Source: Ruficoccus amylovorans (GTDB taxonomy: Bacteria > Verrucomicrobiota > Verrucomicrobiia > Opitutales > Cerasicoccaceae). From it: 64,000 nucleotides of DNA. The notes beneath the pieces were generated by a model. That model was not told where the DNA came from. It worked only from the letters and a program-made list of their open reading frames with translations, and did no database searches. Of this stretch, positions 7,698-17,227 are shown in pieces. Within the stretch, counting starts at the first letter, position 1, and each line of letters opens with the position of its first letter. The stretch spans positions 310,001-374,000 of the forward strand of contig NZ_JACHVB010000020.1 of NCBI RefSeq assembly GCF_014230085.1, given 5' to 3'. The translations under genes were made by a program, and so were the position numbers.

Positions 7698-10298
7698 ATG
7701 GGAAAACTTTTACCGAAACGCCTGGGAACGGCGGGAACCGGCGACGCGCAACTCCTGCGCAAGCCCGAGCTACTCGCGCCCGCCGGTGACTGGGAATGCG
7801 CCCGCGCCGCCATCGAGAACGGCGCTGACGCCATTTACTTCGGTCTGGAGTGCTTTAACGCCCGGCTGCGCGCCCATAACTTCGCGACGACGGAGCTGCC
7901 CGAGATCATGGCCCGGCTCCATGAGCGCGGGGTGCGTGGCTACGTCACATTCAACACCCTGGTCTTCGCCGACGAACTGGCCCAGGCGGAGGATTTTTTG
8001 CGTAAAATCATCGCCGCCGGGACCGACGCCGCCATCGTGCAGGACGTGGGCATCTGCCGCCTCATCCGGCGGCTTTCGCCCGATTTCCCCATTCACGCCT
8101 CCACCCAGATGAGCATCACCAGCGAGGCGGGCGTGCGCTTCGCGGCGGAGCTGGGCTGTTCGGTCGCTGTGCTCGCCCGCGAATGCTCGCTGCAGGAAGT
8201 CGCCGCCATCCGCGAAAAATGCGAGGCCGACTGGGTTTCCCTGCCACTGGAGATTTTTGTCCACGGCGCGCTCTGCGTGGCCTATTCCGGCCAGTGCCTG
8301 ACCAGCGAAGCCCTCGGCGGCCGTTCGGCCAACCGGGGCGAGTGCGCCCAAGCCTGCCGCCTGCCCTACGAACTGATCAGCGACGGCAAGAACGTGCCGC
8401 TCGGGGACCGGCGCTACCTGCTCAGCCCGCAGGATCTGGCCGGTCTTGACGCGCTGCCGGGGATCGTCCGCGCCGGGGTGTCCTCGCTCAAGATCGAGGG
8501 CCGTCTCAAGAGCCCCGAATACGTCGCCGCCGTGACCGGCGTCTATCGCCGCGCCCTCGACAAGGCCTGGGCCGAACTCGGCCCGCAGGCGGAGGCTTTG
8601 GCTTCGTCTACCGCTGTCTCAGGCAAGCCTGCCGCCAGCGGAGAAACGCCCTCGGCGCAGGAGGAGCGCTACCAGTTGGACATGACTTTTTCGCGCGGCT
8701 TCCACACCGGCTGGCTGGAAGGGATCGACAACCAGCAACTCGTCCATGCCCGCTTCGGTAAAAAGCGCGGCGTGCGGCTGGGCACGGTCAAATCCACCAC
8801 CCCGCACGGGCTGCTCATTGTGCCGGAGGGGCCGGTCAAGCCTGGGGACGGCGTGGTCGTGGACCAGGGGCGACCGGACCTGCCCGAGGCCGGGGGTAAC
8901 GTCAACGCGGTCGAGCCACAGGGCAAACTGCTCTTCTTACGCCTGCACGGGGACGCGCTCCAGCGCGTCCGGATCGAGCCGGGGTCCATCGTCTGGAAAA
9001 CCGCCGACCCCGCCCTGGAGCGCACCTTGCGCCAGAGCTTCGAGGTCGAGCAGCCCCGCTACAAGCGCCCGCTGGAGGCGCGTACCGAGGGGGCGGACGG
9101 CCAGCCGCTTCGCCTGACGGTCTGGGACGAGGAAGGGCTGGAGGCCGTGGCAGAGTCCGCGCAGCCGCTCGAAACCGCCCAGCGCCAGCCGCTGGCCGAA
9201 GCCATTTTACGCAAACAGCTCGGGCGGCTGGGCGACACACCATTTTTCCTCGCCGCGCTGGATAACCGCCTGCCCGGCGGGCTCATGCTCCCGCTCTCCC
9301 TGCTCAACGCCTGCCGCCGCGAAGCAGTTGAGCGCCTGCTGGAAAAGCGCCGCACGGGCCAGCGCTGGACCTTGCTCTCGCCCTCGGACAACGAAGCCGA
9401 CGACGAAACTAAAATGACAGCCGGGCCGGAAGCGATTCCCCCCCCGTCCGCCAAGGCGAACCCGGCGCTGATTCCGCTGGTGCGCTCGCTGGAGCAGTTG
9501 GACGCCGCGCTGGAACATCCGGCGGGGGATATTTACGTCGAACTGGAGAACCCTCGCCGCTACCCCGAAGCCGTCGAGCGCGTCCGCGCCGCCGGAGCCG
9601 GGCACACGGTCTGGGTGGCCCCGCCACGGATTTTCAAGACGGGCGAGGACTGGATCATCAAGCAGTTGCTGGGCTGCGGGGCGGACGGCTTTCTGGCCCG
9701 CAACCACGAGCACCTGCGCGCCCTCGCCGGGCAGCGGCTGCGGGGGGATTTTTCGCTCAACGTGGCCAACCCGCTGACCGCCCGCTGGCTGATCGAACGC
9801 TGGGGCCTGGAGCGGCTGACCTGCTCTTACGACCTGAACGCCTCGCAGTTGGCGGCACTGCTGGAGTCGGCCCCGCCCGCGTGGTTCGAGGTCACGCTGC
9901 ACCAGCACATGCCGATGTTTCACATGGAGCACTGCGTGTTTTGCGCCTTTCTCTCCAGCGGAAAGGACTTCCGCGACTGCGGGCGGCCCTGCGAGACGCA
10001 AAGCGTCAGCCTGCGCGACCGCGTGGGCGCGGAGCACCCGCTCAAGGCCGACGCCGGTTGTCGCAACACGCTTTTCAACGCCCGGGCGCAGACCGGGGCT
10101 GAGTTCGCGCAGGACTTGCTCGGGCTCGGTGTGCGGCACTTCCGGATCGAGTTCCTCAACGAGAGCCCGCAGGAGGTCCGCGAAACGCTCCACCGCTACG
10201 CCGCCCTGCTGCGTGGCGAAATCAACGGCACGCAACTCTGGCACGAACTGAGACTTGTCAACCAGCTCGGCGTGACCCGGGGCACCCTGCGGGATTAG
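7698..10298 (+). CDS. Peptidase U32-family protein with long C-terminal extension (RlhA-like)
   Basis: An 866-residue cytoplasmic protein. The N-terminal third is the U32 TIM-barrel-like domain (starts PELLAPAGDWE) with the family signature around EIFVHGALCVAYSGQC and the cysteine-rich stretch NRGECAQACRLPYE. U32 members studied in E. coli are RNA-hydroxylation enzymes (RlhA for 23S rRNA, TrhP for tRNA) rather than simple proteases. The length and the trailing DUF3656-like middle region point to the RlhA branch. The last 130 residues carry a further Cys/His cluster (HMEHCVFCAFL, DCGRPCET), possibly metal or Fe-S binding. ATG 7698 has AGGGA upstream; an upstream TTG at 7656 in frame is less likely. 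Confidence 0.85.
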   Translation: MGKLLPKRLGTAGTGDAQLLRKPELLAPAGDWECARAAIENGADAIYFGLECFNARLRAHNFATTELPEIMARLHERGVRGYVTFNTLVFADELAQAEDFLRKIIAAGTDAAIVQDVGICRLIRRLSPDFPIHASTQMSITSEAGVRFAAELGCSVAVLARECSLQEVAAIREKCEADWVSLPLEIFVHGALCVAYSGQCLTSEALGGRSANRGECAQACRLPYELISDGKNVPLGDRRYLLSPQDLAGLDALPGIVRAGVSSLKIEGRLKSPEYVAAVTGVYRRALDKAWAELGPQAEALASSTAVSGKPAASGETPSAQEERYQLDMTFSRGFHTGWLEGIDNQQLVHARFGKKRGVRLGTVKSTTPHGLLIVPEGPVKPGDGVVVDQGRPDLPEAGGNVNAVEPQGKLLFLRLHGDALQRVRIEPGSIVWKTADPALERTLRQSFEVEQPRYKRPLEARTEGADGQPLRLTVWDEEGLEAVAESAQPLETAQRQPLAEAILRKQLGRLGDTPFFLAALDNRLPGGLMLPLSLLNACRREAVERLLEKRRTGQRWTLLSPSDNEADDETKMTAGPEAIPPPSAKANPALIPLVRSLEQLDAALEHPAGDIYVELENPRRYPEAVERVRAAGAGHTVWVAPPRIFKTGEDWIIKQLLGCGADGFLARNHEHLRALAGQRLRGDFSLNVANPLTARWLIERWGLERLTCSYDLNASQLAALLESAPPAWFEVTLHQHMPMFHMEHCVFCAFLSSGKDFRDCGRPCETQSVSLRDRVGAEHPLKADAGCRNTLFNARAQTGAEFAQDLLGLGVRHFRIEFLNESPQEVRETLHRYAALLRGEINGTQLWHELRLVNQLGVTRGTLRD

Positions 10299-10309
10299 AG
10301 CCAGGCAGC

Positions 10310-10564
10310 CTAGAGCATGTCCGGGTAAACACGGTTGGCGCACTCGCCGGTGCGTTCGATTTCGTGCAGGTTGTCCAGCGTGGTCCGGGCGATCTGACGC
10401 AGGGCGTTATCCGTGAAAAAGGCCTGGTGGCCGGTGATGAGCACGTTGGGGAACGTGAGCAGTCGGGCTTCCTGAAAAACCATTTCATGACGGCGATCCC
10501 CCTTGCCCGCTTCTTTGAAATAACGCTCATCGTAGGGCTTGCTGCTGAAAAAGGTAACGATCAT
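10310..10564 (-). pseudogene. ldhA: Internally deleted D-lactate dehydrogenase remnant
   Basis: The frame from ATG 10564 encodes about 84 residues. Its first 18 or so ([15 protein letters not shown]) match the start of LdhA-type D-2-hydroxyacid dehydrogenases. The remainder ([15 protein letters not shown], then IARTTLDNL and CANRV) matches the last 50-60 residues of the same family, whose members are about 330 residues long. Roughly 240 residues in between, including the NAD-binding domain and catalytic Arg/Glu, are missing while the frame stays open. The remnant cannot be catalytically active. It lies convergent with the U32 gene and divergent from a DMT transporter. Confidence 0.8.
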
Positions 10565-10713
10565 AAACGCACCATGACACAAGCCAGGTGCATCTCAAGA
10601 CGGATCGGGCAACGCCACGCCCACCCGCTTCGGACGAGCGTACTCATGCTCTGGTCAAGCGCTCTTGCACTCCGCCCCTGCGCCCGGACAAAGGCCCGCT
10701 CCTCCCTCGCCCA

Positions 10714-11571
10714 ATGACGCTGCTGTGGATCATCACCGCGTTGTGGGCGGTTTCTTTTTCACTTATCGGGGTTTATATCTCCGGGCAGGTGGACGACACC
10801 ATCGCCGTCACCACGCGGATGTTTCTGGCGCTGCTTATCTTCCTGCCCTTCTGGCGGCCCGCTCCCTGGCGCAAATCCCTGCGCATGATGGCAACCGGCG
10901 CGGTTGAGATCGGCCTGACTTACCTCTTCTTGTACCAGAGTTACCACTACCTAAGCGTGCCGGAGTTGCTGCTGTTTACGATTTTCACGCCCTTGTACGT
11001 CAGCCTGTTCTCCGACCTGCTGGCCCGGCGCTGGCCGCGCCAGTTCTGGGCTCCGGCCCTGCTCGCGGTCGCCGGGGCAGCGGTGATCCGCTGGACCGAC
11101 CTCAGCGGCGACTACTGGATCGGGTTCGCCTTTATCCAGGCCGCCAACGCCTGCTTCGCCTTCGGGCAGGTCTGGTACCGACAGCAGAGCATGGGCAATC
11201 CCCTGCCCCACCGCGCCCGCTTCGCGTGGTTCTTTCTCGGCGCGTTCATCATCGCGGGGAGCGCCATGCTGCTGACCGCGGATTGGAGCAAACTGCCCGC
11301 AACGCCCGTCCAACAAGGGGTGCTGCTCTGGCTGGGGGTCGTCACCTCCGGACTCGGCTATCTGGGCTGGAGCTACGGCTCGACCAAGGTCAGCGCCCAG
11401 CAACTGGCGGTCATGAACAACATGCTCATCCCTGCGGGCATCCTCGTCAACGTGCTCTTCTGGGGCGGACATATCGAGCAGTGGCCACGGCTCCTGCTCG
11501 GGTGCGCCTGCCTCGCCGCCGCCCTCTGGCTGTGCCGCAAACGCACGCCAGCCCCAAGCAGGAGTACATAA
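10714..11571 (+). CDS. DMT-superfamily (EamA-type) transporter
   Basis: A 285-residue inner-membrane protein with about ten predicted membrane helices arranged as two EamA-like halves. It belongs to the drug/metabolite transporter superfamily, which exports amino acids, nucleobases and other metabolites; its substrate is unknown. ATG 10714 (MTLLWIITALW) puts the first helix at the N-terminus; an in-frame upstream extension from 10588 is proline- and arginine-rich and looks non-coding. The coding region stays open and ends in a short basic tail (CRKRT). Confidence 0.85.
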   Translation: MTLLWIITALWAVSFSLIGVYISGQVDDTIAVTTRMFLALLIFLPFWRPAPWRKSLRMMATGAVEIGLTYLFLYQSYHYLSVPELLLFTIFTPLYVSLFSDLLARRWPRQFWAPALLAVAGAAVIRWTDLSGDYWIGFAFIQAANACFAFGQVWYRQQSMGNPLPHRARFAWFFLGAFIIAGSAMLLTADWSKLPATPVQQGVLLWLGVVTSGLGYLGWSYGSTKVSAQQLAVMNNMLIPAGILVNVLFWGGHIEQWPRLLLGCACLAAALWLCRKRTPAPSRST

Positions 11572-11858
11572 CCGGCACCAATGCCGCTCTTAGGGTTGTC
11601 CTTGCTGGAGGGTGTCGTCTTCAACGCTGGCGTTTTCCGTGTCTGGAGAATCAGCTTTTGATCGCAAGATTATTTGAATGCTTCGGCCAATTATAGCCAC
11701 CATTCGCGGTCGTGCCAGTCGCTGGCATTAGCACGGGGCACAACCGCTATAGCCAGCCTTTATAGCCCGGCCTTTCTCATTTTGTGTGTTGACGGCCAAG
11801 AGCAATGAGAGGTACTGCTCACTGTATTGGCATATTGATGCCAATAACTTACCAAGAG
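11572..11858. other. Non-coding interval with short hairpin
   Basis: No gene is supported here. TGCCAG (11713-11718) and CTGGCA (11722-11727) form a short hairpin that an outer GTGC/GCAC pair could extend. The second half is more AT-rich and probably holds the promoter of the following PEP-CTERM gene. Confidence 0.4.
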
Positions 11859-12923
11859 ATGAAATCTACCATTCGCAGTAAAACACGCTATTCAACCACG
11901 CTGACACTCGGCGCTTTCGCGGCCGCCGCCCTGTGCGCCGGGACCGCGCACGCGGAGTACATTACCAGTTCCATATCTGTCATGGCCGACGGGCAGTTCA
12001 CCGTCAGCGGAGGCAATATTCACTACTGGTCCGCGTCCTCCGGCTACTCCACCTATAACCTCTCCACCGGGGCCACCACCACCATAGGCAAGCCCCCCGC
12101 CGGCACATCCAGCAACGGCTTTGGCGACCCCTTCGGCGTGTACGACAGCTCCAGCGGGACTTTTTATACGGCAAGCTTTCGGAGTGGCGGTTCCAGTTAT
12201 ATTTACCGCCATGACAGTGCCAGCGGCTCCTGGTTGCAAAATTCAGGCAGCACCTACGGCACGGAGCTCGTCAACGCCTATGGCGGGGCCACCCGCAACG
12301 GCCAACTCTACGTCTCCGGCTTGGTTGAGCCCTGGAATGGCGGCTACGGTCAGTCCACCTTCATCTCGCTCTTTGACGCGGATGGCCGCCAGGACACGCT
12401 GATCGAAACGGCGAACAATTCGGCCTACCTGGCTGTCGACGGCGACGGCGGCGTGTATTATGGCATTTTCAACCTCGGCGGATCCTCCTCGCTCTACTAC
12501 TGGACGGCGGAGCAGGTAGCGTCTGTCACGAACGACCTCTACGCCGAGGGAGCCGTTGACACCTTCCTGACGCTGGCCGACGGACAAATCCTGCTCGACA
12601 TCGACGGGGGCTTCAACGGCCTGACGGTCGATGAAGCCGGAAATATTTTCTTCTCCGTCAACGGCGGAAGCGCCGGAAGTGTCGTGGGTATGGTGGATGA
12701 TTCCTCCGAAGGCTACGCCGTGATCTACGACGGACCGGGGATGTGGTACGGGGCTCTCTCCATCGACGGCGACTTCAATGACGGGGCCACACTCTACATG
12801 AACAATTACGGTGAAATCGTGGGCATTGCCGTACCGGAACCGGCCACCTACGCCGCGCTCTTCGGCCTGTTTGCACTGGCTTTCGCCGCCCGGCGGCAGG
12901 CCCTTTCTTCGAAAAAAGCCTAA
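11859..12923 (+). CDS. PEP-CTERM exported protein, beta-propeller-like
   Basis: A 354-residue exported protein. A signal peptide (TLGAFAAAALCAGTAHA) is followed by a Ser/Gly/Tyr-rich body and the C-terminal sorting signal VPEPATYA, a hydrophobic helix and RRQ. The body repeats blocks such as NGFGDPFGVYDSSSGTFY, NGQLYVSG and YLAVDGDGGVYYG, reminiscent of a beta-propeller, but no family is recognised. The start is chosen at ATG 11859 (MKSTIRSKTRYS) because it gives a compact signal peptide; in-frame ATGs at 11838 and 11805 are alternatives. It is probably surface-anchored through an exosortase encoded elsewhere. Confidence 0.8.
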   Translation: MKSTIRSKTRYSTTLTLGAFAAAALCAGTAHAEYITSSISVMADGQFTVSGGNIHYWSASSGYSTYNLSTGATTTIGKPPAGTSSNGFGDPFGVYDSSSGTFYTASFRSGGSSYIYRHDSASGSWLQNSGSTYGTELVNAYGGATRNGQLYVSGLVEPWNGGYGQSTFISLFDADGRQDTLIETANNSAYLAVDGDGGVYYGIFNLGGSSSLYYWTAEQVASVTNDLYAEGAVDTFLTLADGQILLDIDGGFNGLTVDEAGNIFFSVNGGSAGSVVGMVDDSSEGYAVIYDGPGMWYGALSIDGDFNDGATLYMNNYGEIVGIAVPEPATYAALFGLFALAFAARRQALSSKKA

Positions 12924-13063
12924 AACACTTTGCCACGAGGCACAGGACCGGGCCAGGTCCGAAAGAATGACTAACTGGCGGCTCTGGCCCGGAAAACCTG
13001 CCCGTACGGCATCGCCTTCATCGGCGGTGCCGTTGGCGTATGAAGCCAAACCGCCGATTCGAC

Positions 13064-14404
13064 ATGAAGCGCTCCCGCATCCTTTACACCGTGGCAGGCG
13101 CACTCCTTTTACCGGGAGTGGCGCCCTTGCTGGCACAGCCATACTCCGCCGGCCTGAGTGACAACCGCAATCCATACGACGCGCCGATCCCGGGCTTCGT
13201 CGGCCCCGGCGGCGAGGGGAAAGTCAACGACCTCGAAGGCTACGAAAACGAAAATGGCGCAACCTGGGTTAACCCGATTTTCCTCTCGTGGGCCGATACC
13301 GTGGTGGACTACAGCCCGGCCTTGGGCACGCACTCGGACGGAAGCTCGGTTGTCGATCCCTATTGGCAGTTCTCAGGCGAAACCCTCGGCCCGGTCACAG
13401 GAGATAATTTTGCCGTCGCCTCTCTCGGCGATCTGGATACAGCCGCCATCGAGGCAGGCATTGAGCCTGGCTCACTGACCATCAGTTTCTCCAAGCCGAT
13501 CCGCAATTTTTCTGGGGCGGACTTCGCCGTTTTCGAGAACGGCTTCGTCTCTAATTACAACACCGGCGGGACCGGAATCGGAGGCGTCTGGGCAGAGCTC
13601 GCCTATGTCGAAGTCTCCAGCAACGGACGGGACTTCGCCCGCTTTCCTTCCGTCTCGTTGATCCCGTCGCCGGTCGGGCCTTACGGCTCCGTCGATCCGG
13701 GAAACATCTATAATCTGGCAGGCAAGCACGTGAACGCCTACGGGGATAGTTGGGGGACGCCCTTTGACCTGCAGGACCTCGCCAATCACGAACTGGTCCT
13801 CAACGGCACGGTGGACCTTGACGACATCACCTGCGTCCGCCTCGTCGATGTGCCCGGCAGTGGCGACTTTCTCGACAGCCTGGGCAACCCCATCTACGAC
13901 GGCTGGGTAACCTGGGGCAGCGGTGGCGCGGACATCGAGGCCGTCGGCGCGCTCGGCCAAAGCCTCAGCTACGAGGAGTGGAACGGCGGGCGCGGCCTCA
14001 GCCGGGACGACGACTCCGACGGCGACGGCTGGACCAACTTCGCCGAATACGCCCTCCGTCTCGATCCGCTGGCACGCGACGGCTACGGCATCACGCGGCT
14101 GGAACGCGACAGCGACGGCAGCGTCCACTTCGTCTTCCCCCGCGACGAGCGCAACACCAGTGTGGCCTATATCATTGAAAGCCGCACGGACTTGTCACAG
14201 GCGGGCACTTGGGTAGAGGCGGCCCGCTTCGGCCCGTACCTGGCCACCTCAATTGATAGCGACGTATTTGCCGCCTACGCCACCGCAAGTGTGGCCCGGC
14301 AAGCCAGCATCGGCGTCTTACAGGAGGTCCGCGTCAAGCTGGCCAGCGCGTCCGTCCTGAGCACGCCCCGGTATTTCCGCCTGCGGCTGGAGGAGGTTTA
14401 TTAA
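13064..14404 (+). CDS. Exported cell-surface protein with Ca-binding-like repeat
   Basis: A 446-residue exported protein of unknown function. A signal peptide ends near GVAPLLA. The central region is beta-rich (PIRNFSGADFAVFENGF, YVEVSSNGRDF). Near residue 310 lies DDDSDGDGWTNFAEYAL, an Asp-rich loop like those of thrombospondin type 3 or dockerin calcium sites, followed by a segment (YIIESRTDLSQAGTWVEA) common in verrucomicrobial surface proteins. An in-frame ATG at 13040 would add eight residues. The last codon overlaps the ATG of the next gene (TAATG), so this protein and the following pseudopilin are translationally coupled. Confidence 0.8.
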   Translation: MKRSRILYTVAGALLLPGVAPLLAQPYSAGLSDNRNPYDAPIPGFVGPGGEGKVNDLEGYENENGATWVNPIFLSWADTVVDYSPALGTHSDGSSVVDPYWQFSGETLGPVTGDNFAVASLGDLDTAAIEAGIEPGSLTISFSKPIRNFSGADFAVFENGFVSNYNTGGTGIGGVWAELAYVEVSSNGRDFARFPSVSLIPSPVGPYGSVDPGNIYNLAGKHVNAYGDSWGTPFDLQDLANHELVLNGTVDLDDITCVRLVDVPGSGDFLDSLGNPIYDGWVTWGSGGADIEAVGALGQSLSYEEWNGGRGLSRDDDSDGDGWTNFAEYALRLDPLARDGYGITRLERDSDGSVHFVFPRDERNTSVAYIIESRTDLSQAGTWVEAARFGPYLATSIDSDVFAAYATASVARQASIGVLQEVRVKLASASVLSTPRYFRLRLEEVY

Positions 14405-15225
14405 TGATGAAACGAAAAGCATTCACGCTCATCGAACTGCTCAGCGTCATCGCCGTGCTGGCGATCCTGCTAAGCATCATCATGTCGGCTGTGGGGAATA
14501 TTCGCTTCCTCGCCGAGAAAAACCAGTCCGCCAGCAACATCCGTGAACTGGCCACCGCGAACCTCATTTACGCGCAGGACCACGGACATTTTTCCCCACC
14601 TTCGAATCTTACCGACACCATCTGGTGGCACGGCAAGCGCCAGGGCGGAGACTTCGACGGGACGGGCGGCTACCTCAGCGATTATCTCGAAGGCGGAGCC
14701 GTCCGCATCTGTCCCATATTCAAGAGGCTGCTGGCCGAAAACGAAGGCGTGCAGTTCGACCGGGGCACGGGTGGCTACGGCTATAACACTACCTACTACG
14801 CCCGCCCGGACATGATGCTCGAGCCCATCCCGTCCGGAGCCACTCGTGGCAGTTATCAACCCTGGTGGGCGCGCGGCAATCTGCCGGTAAACATCACCGC
14901 CCCTTCGCGCACGGTCATGTTTACCTCGACGGCGATTGTCCGCATGGGCGGCATCGTGGAAACGGGAAACTCCGTTCCCTACCGCCACCTCCAGAACGGC
15001 CAACTCGGAGAACGCTCGACCCCGACCTGCCACTTTCGCTTTCGCGGGGAGGCCGTCGTCGCCTGGGGCGACGGGCATGTCACCTTCGAAAAGCGCAACA
15101 CCCGCATCGACACCAGCCAGAATGTCTATGGCGACAACAACAGCCCGTATCAGGTCGGCTTTTTCGGTTCGGTGGAATGGAACGGCTTCTGGAATCCGCG
15201 CGCGCAGGAGCAGCTTCCGTACTGA
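14404..15225 (+). CDS. Pseudopilin-like protein (prepilin N-terminal methylation motif)
   Basis: A 273-residue protein starting with the type IV prepilin signal KAFTLIELLSVIAVLAIL, cleaved after Ala rather than the usual Gly. The rest is a globular exported domain with a C-terminal VVAWGDGHVTF motif, as in the DUF1559/H-x9-DG pseudopilin class abundant in Verrucomicrobiota and Planctomycetota. It is likely processed by a prepilin peptidase and associated with the inner membrane or a type II secretion-like apparatus. Its start overlaps the stop of the surface-protein gene; a second ATG at 14407 is an equally good start. Confidence 0.85.
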   Translation: MMKRKAFTLIELLSVIAVLAILLSIIMSAVGNIRFLAEKNQSASNIRELATANLIYAQDHGHFSPPSNLTDTIWWHGKRQGGDFDGTGGYLSDYLEGGAVRICPIFKRLLAENEGVQFDRGTGGYGYNTTYYARPDMMLEPIPSGATRGSYQPWWARGNLPVNITAPSRTVMFTSTAIVRMGGIVETGNSVPYRHLQNGQLGERSTPTCHFRFRGEAVVAWGDGHVTFEKRNTRIDTSQNVYGDNNSPYQVGFFGSVEWNGFWNPRAQEQLPY

Positions 15226-15267
15226 CCACCCCGGCTAGATGGGCACGTAACCAGGCAGCGCACGAGC

Positions 15268-17193
15268 TTACCGCTCGAAGCGGAACGGCTCGTCATTGAA
15301 ATCCACTACACGCTCCATGCCACCGGCCCGGAAGGCCACGATCCCGCTGTCCCAGGGGGATTGCAGGTAAGGGCTCCCGTAGGTCGGATAGTCGAGGTCA
15401 ACCGCTTGCCCGTTGACCATCCGGGTACCGTCCGGCCGGATCACGATGAGGCCGTTGCGCGCGGAGTCGTAGGAGAGTTCGAGTGTCTGCGGGTCGAACG
15501 TCACCTTGTTCTTCACGATCCGGGCGCAGAACTCATCGAAGGAACCGAAGTCGTTCAGGTGCCCGCACTCGAACACGGACGCTTTCTTCAAGCCCGGACT
15601 GGTCAACTCCATGTACGCATACGGCCCGGTCTTCGTCCATTCGTATCCACCGTGCAAATACACGGCAGCCAGCACGTCCCCTTTGCGGGCAAAGACCCAG
15701 CCCGCATCCTCACGAATTTCGTCGAACTCCTTCGCCGGCAGGTACGCGTGGATATACTTGTACCTGGAGCTACCGGGAATGTCCCAGGTGGCCAGAACGG
15801 CGTTCTTTTGCTGAAAGGTCTGTACCGTATTGCGGTAGTCCGAGCCGCGCCAGTAGGTGTGTAGCCCGCTGTTGCCAGGGTGATGGGTAAAAATGCGCGC
15901 CCCCGGCGAAGCCGTCACGGAAAAATCCCATTCGAGTTGCTGGTGCTTGGCGTAGCGCTCGCCGCCACCCGTCATGGCCGGGTATGGGTCCTGCCACTGG
16001 ATCGCGCCCAGCAGGTAGCCGTTCGCCAGGTAAGTGAGCTTGCGGATACTGCCCTCAAGCGGTTCCACCGGGAGCACGTCCTCCATGTTGTGCAGGTGCT
16101 TGCGCTCACGATTCTCGTAAGGTAAGTCCCGCTCAAGCGCAATGGCCAGCACGACATCCATCGGGCGAAAGCTGGAGAAGAGCGCTTCATTCATGGTCTC
16201 CCATGTACTGAGACGCTCCTGCCCGACCAGTCGCATCTTTCCCGAGCCAGGCTCATAGTCGCCGATCCCGAAGTACAGATATTGCAGTTCCTCAAGCGGC
16301 CCCTGCCCGTGCCGCAGCACGTCGCTCTCGGCGACGCGTCCGCGCGCCCCGCCGTAGAGGCCACTCTCGGTGTCCACCGCCATGTCGGCCAGAATCAGGT
16401 TGACCATCGCGCCCGAAAGCGCCGCCAACTCCGGGTCCGGCGCGAAATCATAAAGTGTCAGCAACCCCTTGATCACGAGCGCCTGGTACCCGGAGGAGTC
16501 GAACTCGCCCCACCCTGTGCGGGCACGGTAGCGGATGAACTCCTTCAAATAGGCCGCGTCATCGACCTGTAGTTCCGCCCCGCTCATCCCGTAAGCCGCA
16601 AAGGTCTCCTGCGGCAGTTCCGACGCCATCAGGTAACGCGCAGTCGTAAAGACCAGCTTGTGGTTTTCGGAGTGGTACATGCTGGCGTAATTCTGCGTCA
16701 GAAAAAACTGCCGGATTTTCTCCCGTGTGGATTCCTCCAAATTCGGGGAATCCTTCAGCGCCACATACAGGCGGGCCAGCTCCAGCGCCGTGAAGTCCAC
16801 CTCCCCTTGCAGGTCGCGTCCGCGCACATGGGGCCTCTCAAACCATTCCGCCACCTCGCGAATGACTGCGTTGGCCTCTTTCACATGCAGCCCAAGTCGC
16901 AGGAGCATGGCCGAGTAGCCGCCGTAAATATTGATCCGCTGCTCCCCGGTGCGCGGCGCCTCCACAGTGCTATCGCTTAGCTGTCCTGCGCTCGCCCCGA
17001 GGGTGATGGACAGCAGTTGATCCCGCCGTGTCGCGTAATCATCTCTGACCGCAACCGGGTCCAGCTTGCCTGGACTCACGTCGTTGGTTTCTCCTGTCCC
17101 GGCGGACAATACGTTGCAAAAGAGTGCAACCGATGCCATCATGGCAGCATGCCGGGCGTAATGTTTACCTGAACTGAAAAGACCCTGCCTCAT
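15268..17193 (-). CDS. Exported ~640-residue protein, paralogue of the lipoprotein at 18777
   Basis: A 641-residue exported protein with a signal peptide at the N-terminus (ASVALFCNVLSAG). It shares motifs in the same order with the 668-residue lipoprotein two genes upstream: SENHKLVF, RYRARTGWGEFDSSGY, ADMAVDT, YGGARGRV, FSSFRPMD, KHLHNM, LEGSIRK, QWQDPYPA, HHPGN and DLDYPTY. A helical N-terminal half followed by a beta-rich C-terminal half resembles alpha/alpha-toroid polysaccharide lyases, and SENH/GWGEFDS could hold catalytic residues. This is a structural guess; I cannot assign a family. It is the last gene of the minus-strand locus, 34 bases after its neighbour. Confidence 0.8.
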   Translation of the reverse strand: MRQGLFSSGKHYARHAAMMASVALFCNVLSAGTGETNDVSPGKLDPVAVRDDYATRRDQLLSITLGASAGQLSDSTVEAPRTGEQRINIYGGYSAMLLRLGLHVKEANAVIREVAEWFERPHVRGRDLQGEVDFTALELARLYVALKDSPNLEESTREKIRQFFLTQNYASMYHSENHKLVFTTARYLMASELPQETFAAYGMSGAELQVDDAAYLKEFIRYRARTGWGEFDSSGYQALVIKGLLTLYDFAPDPELAALSGAMVNLILADMAVDTESGLYGGARGRVAESDVLRHGQGPLEELQYLYFGIGDYEPGSGKMRLVGQERLSTWETMNEALFSSFRPMDVVLAIALERDLPYENRERKHLHNMEDVLPVEPLEGSIRKLTYLANGYLLGAIQWQDPYPAMTGGGERYAKHQQLEWDFSVTASPGARIFTHHPGNSGLHTYWRGSDYRNTVQTFQQKNAVLATWDIPGSSRYKYIHAYLPAKEFDEIREDAGWVFARKGDVLAAVYLHGGYEWTKTGPYAYMELTSPGLKKASVFECGHLNDFGSFDEFCARIVKNKVTFDPQTLELSYDSARNGLIVIRPDGTRMVNGQAVDLDYPTYGSPYLQSPWDSGIVAFRAGGMERVVDFNDEPFRFER

Positions 17194-17227
17194 AAAAAAA
17201 TGTTTCTTGTTGTTGATCGTTTAAAAT

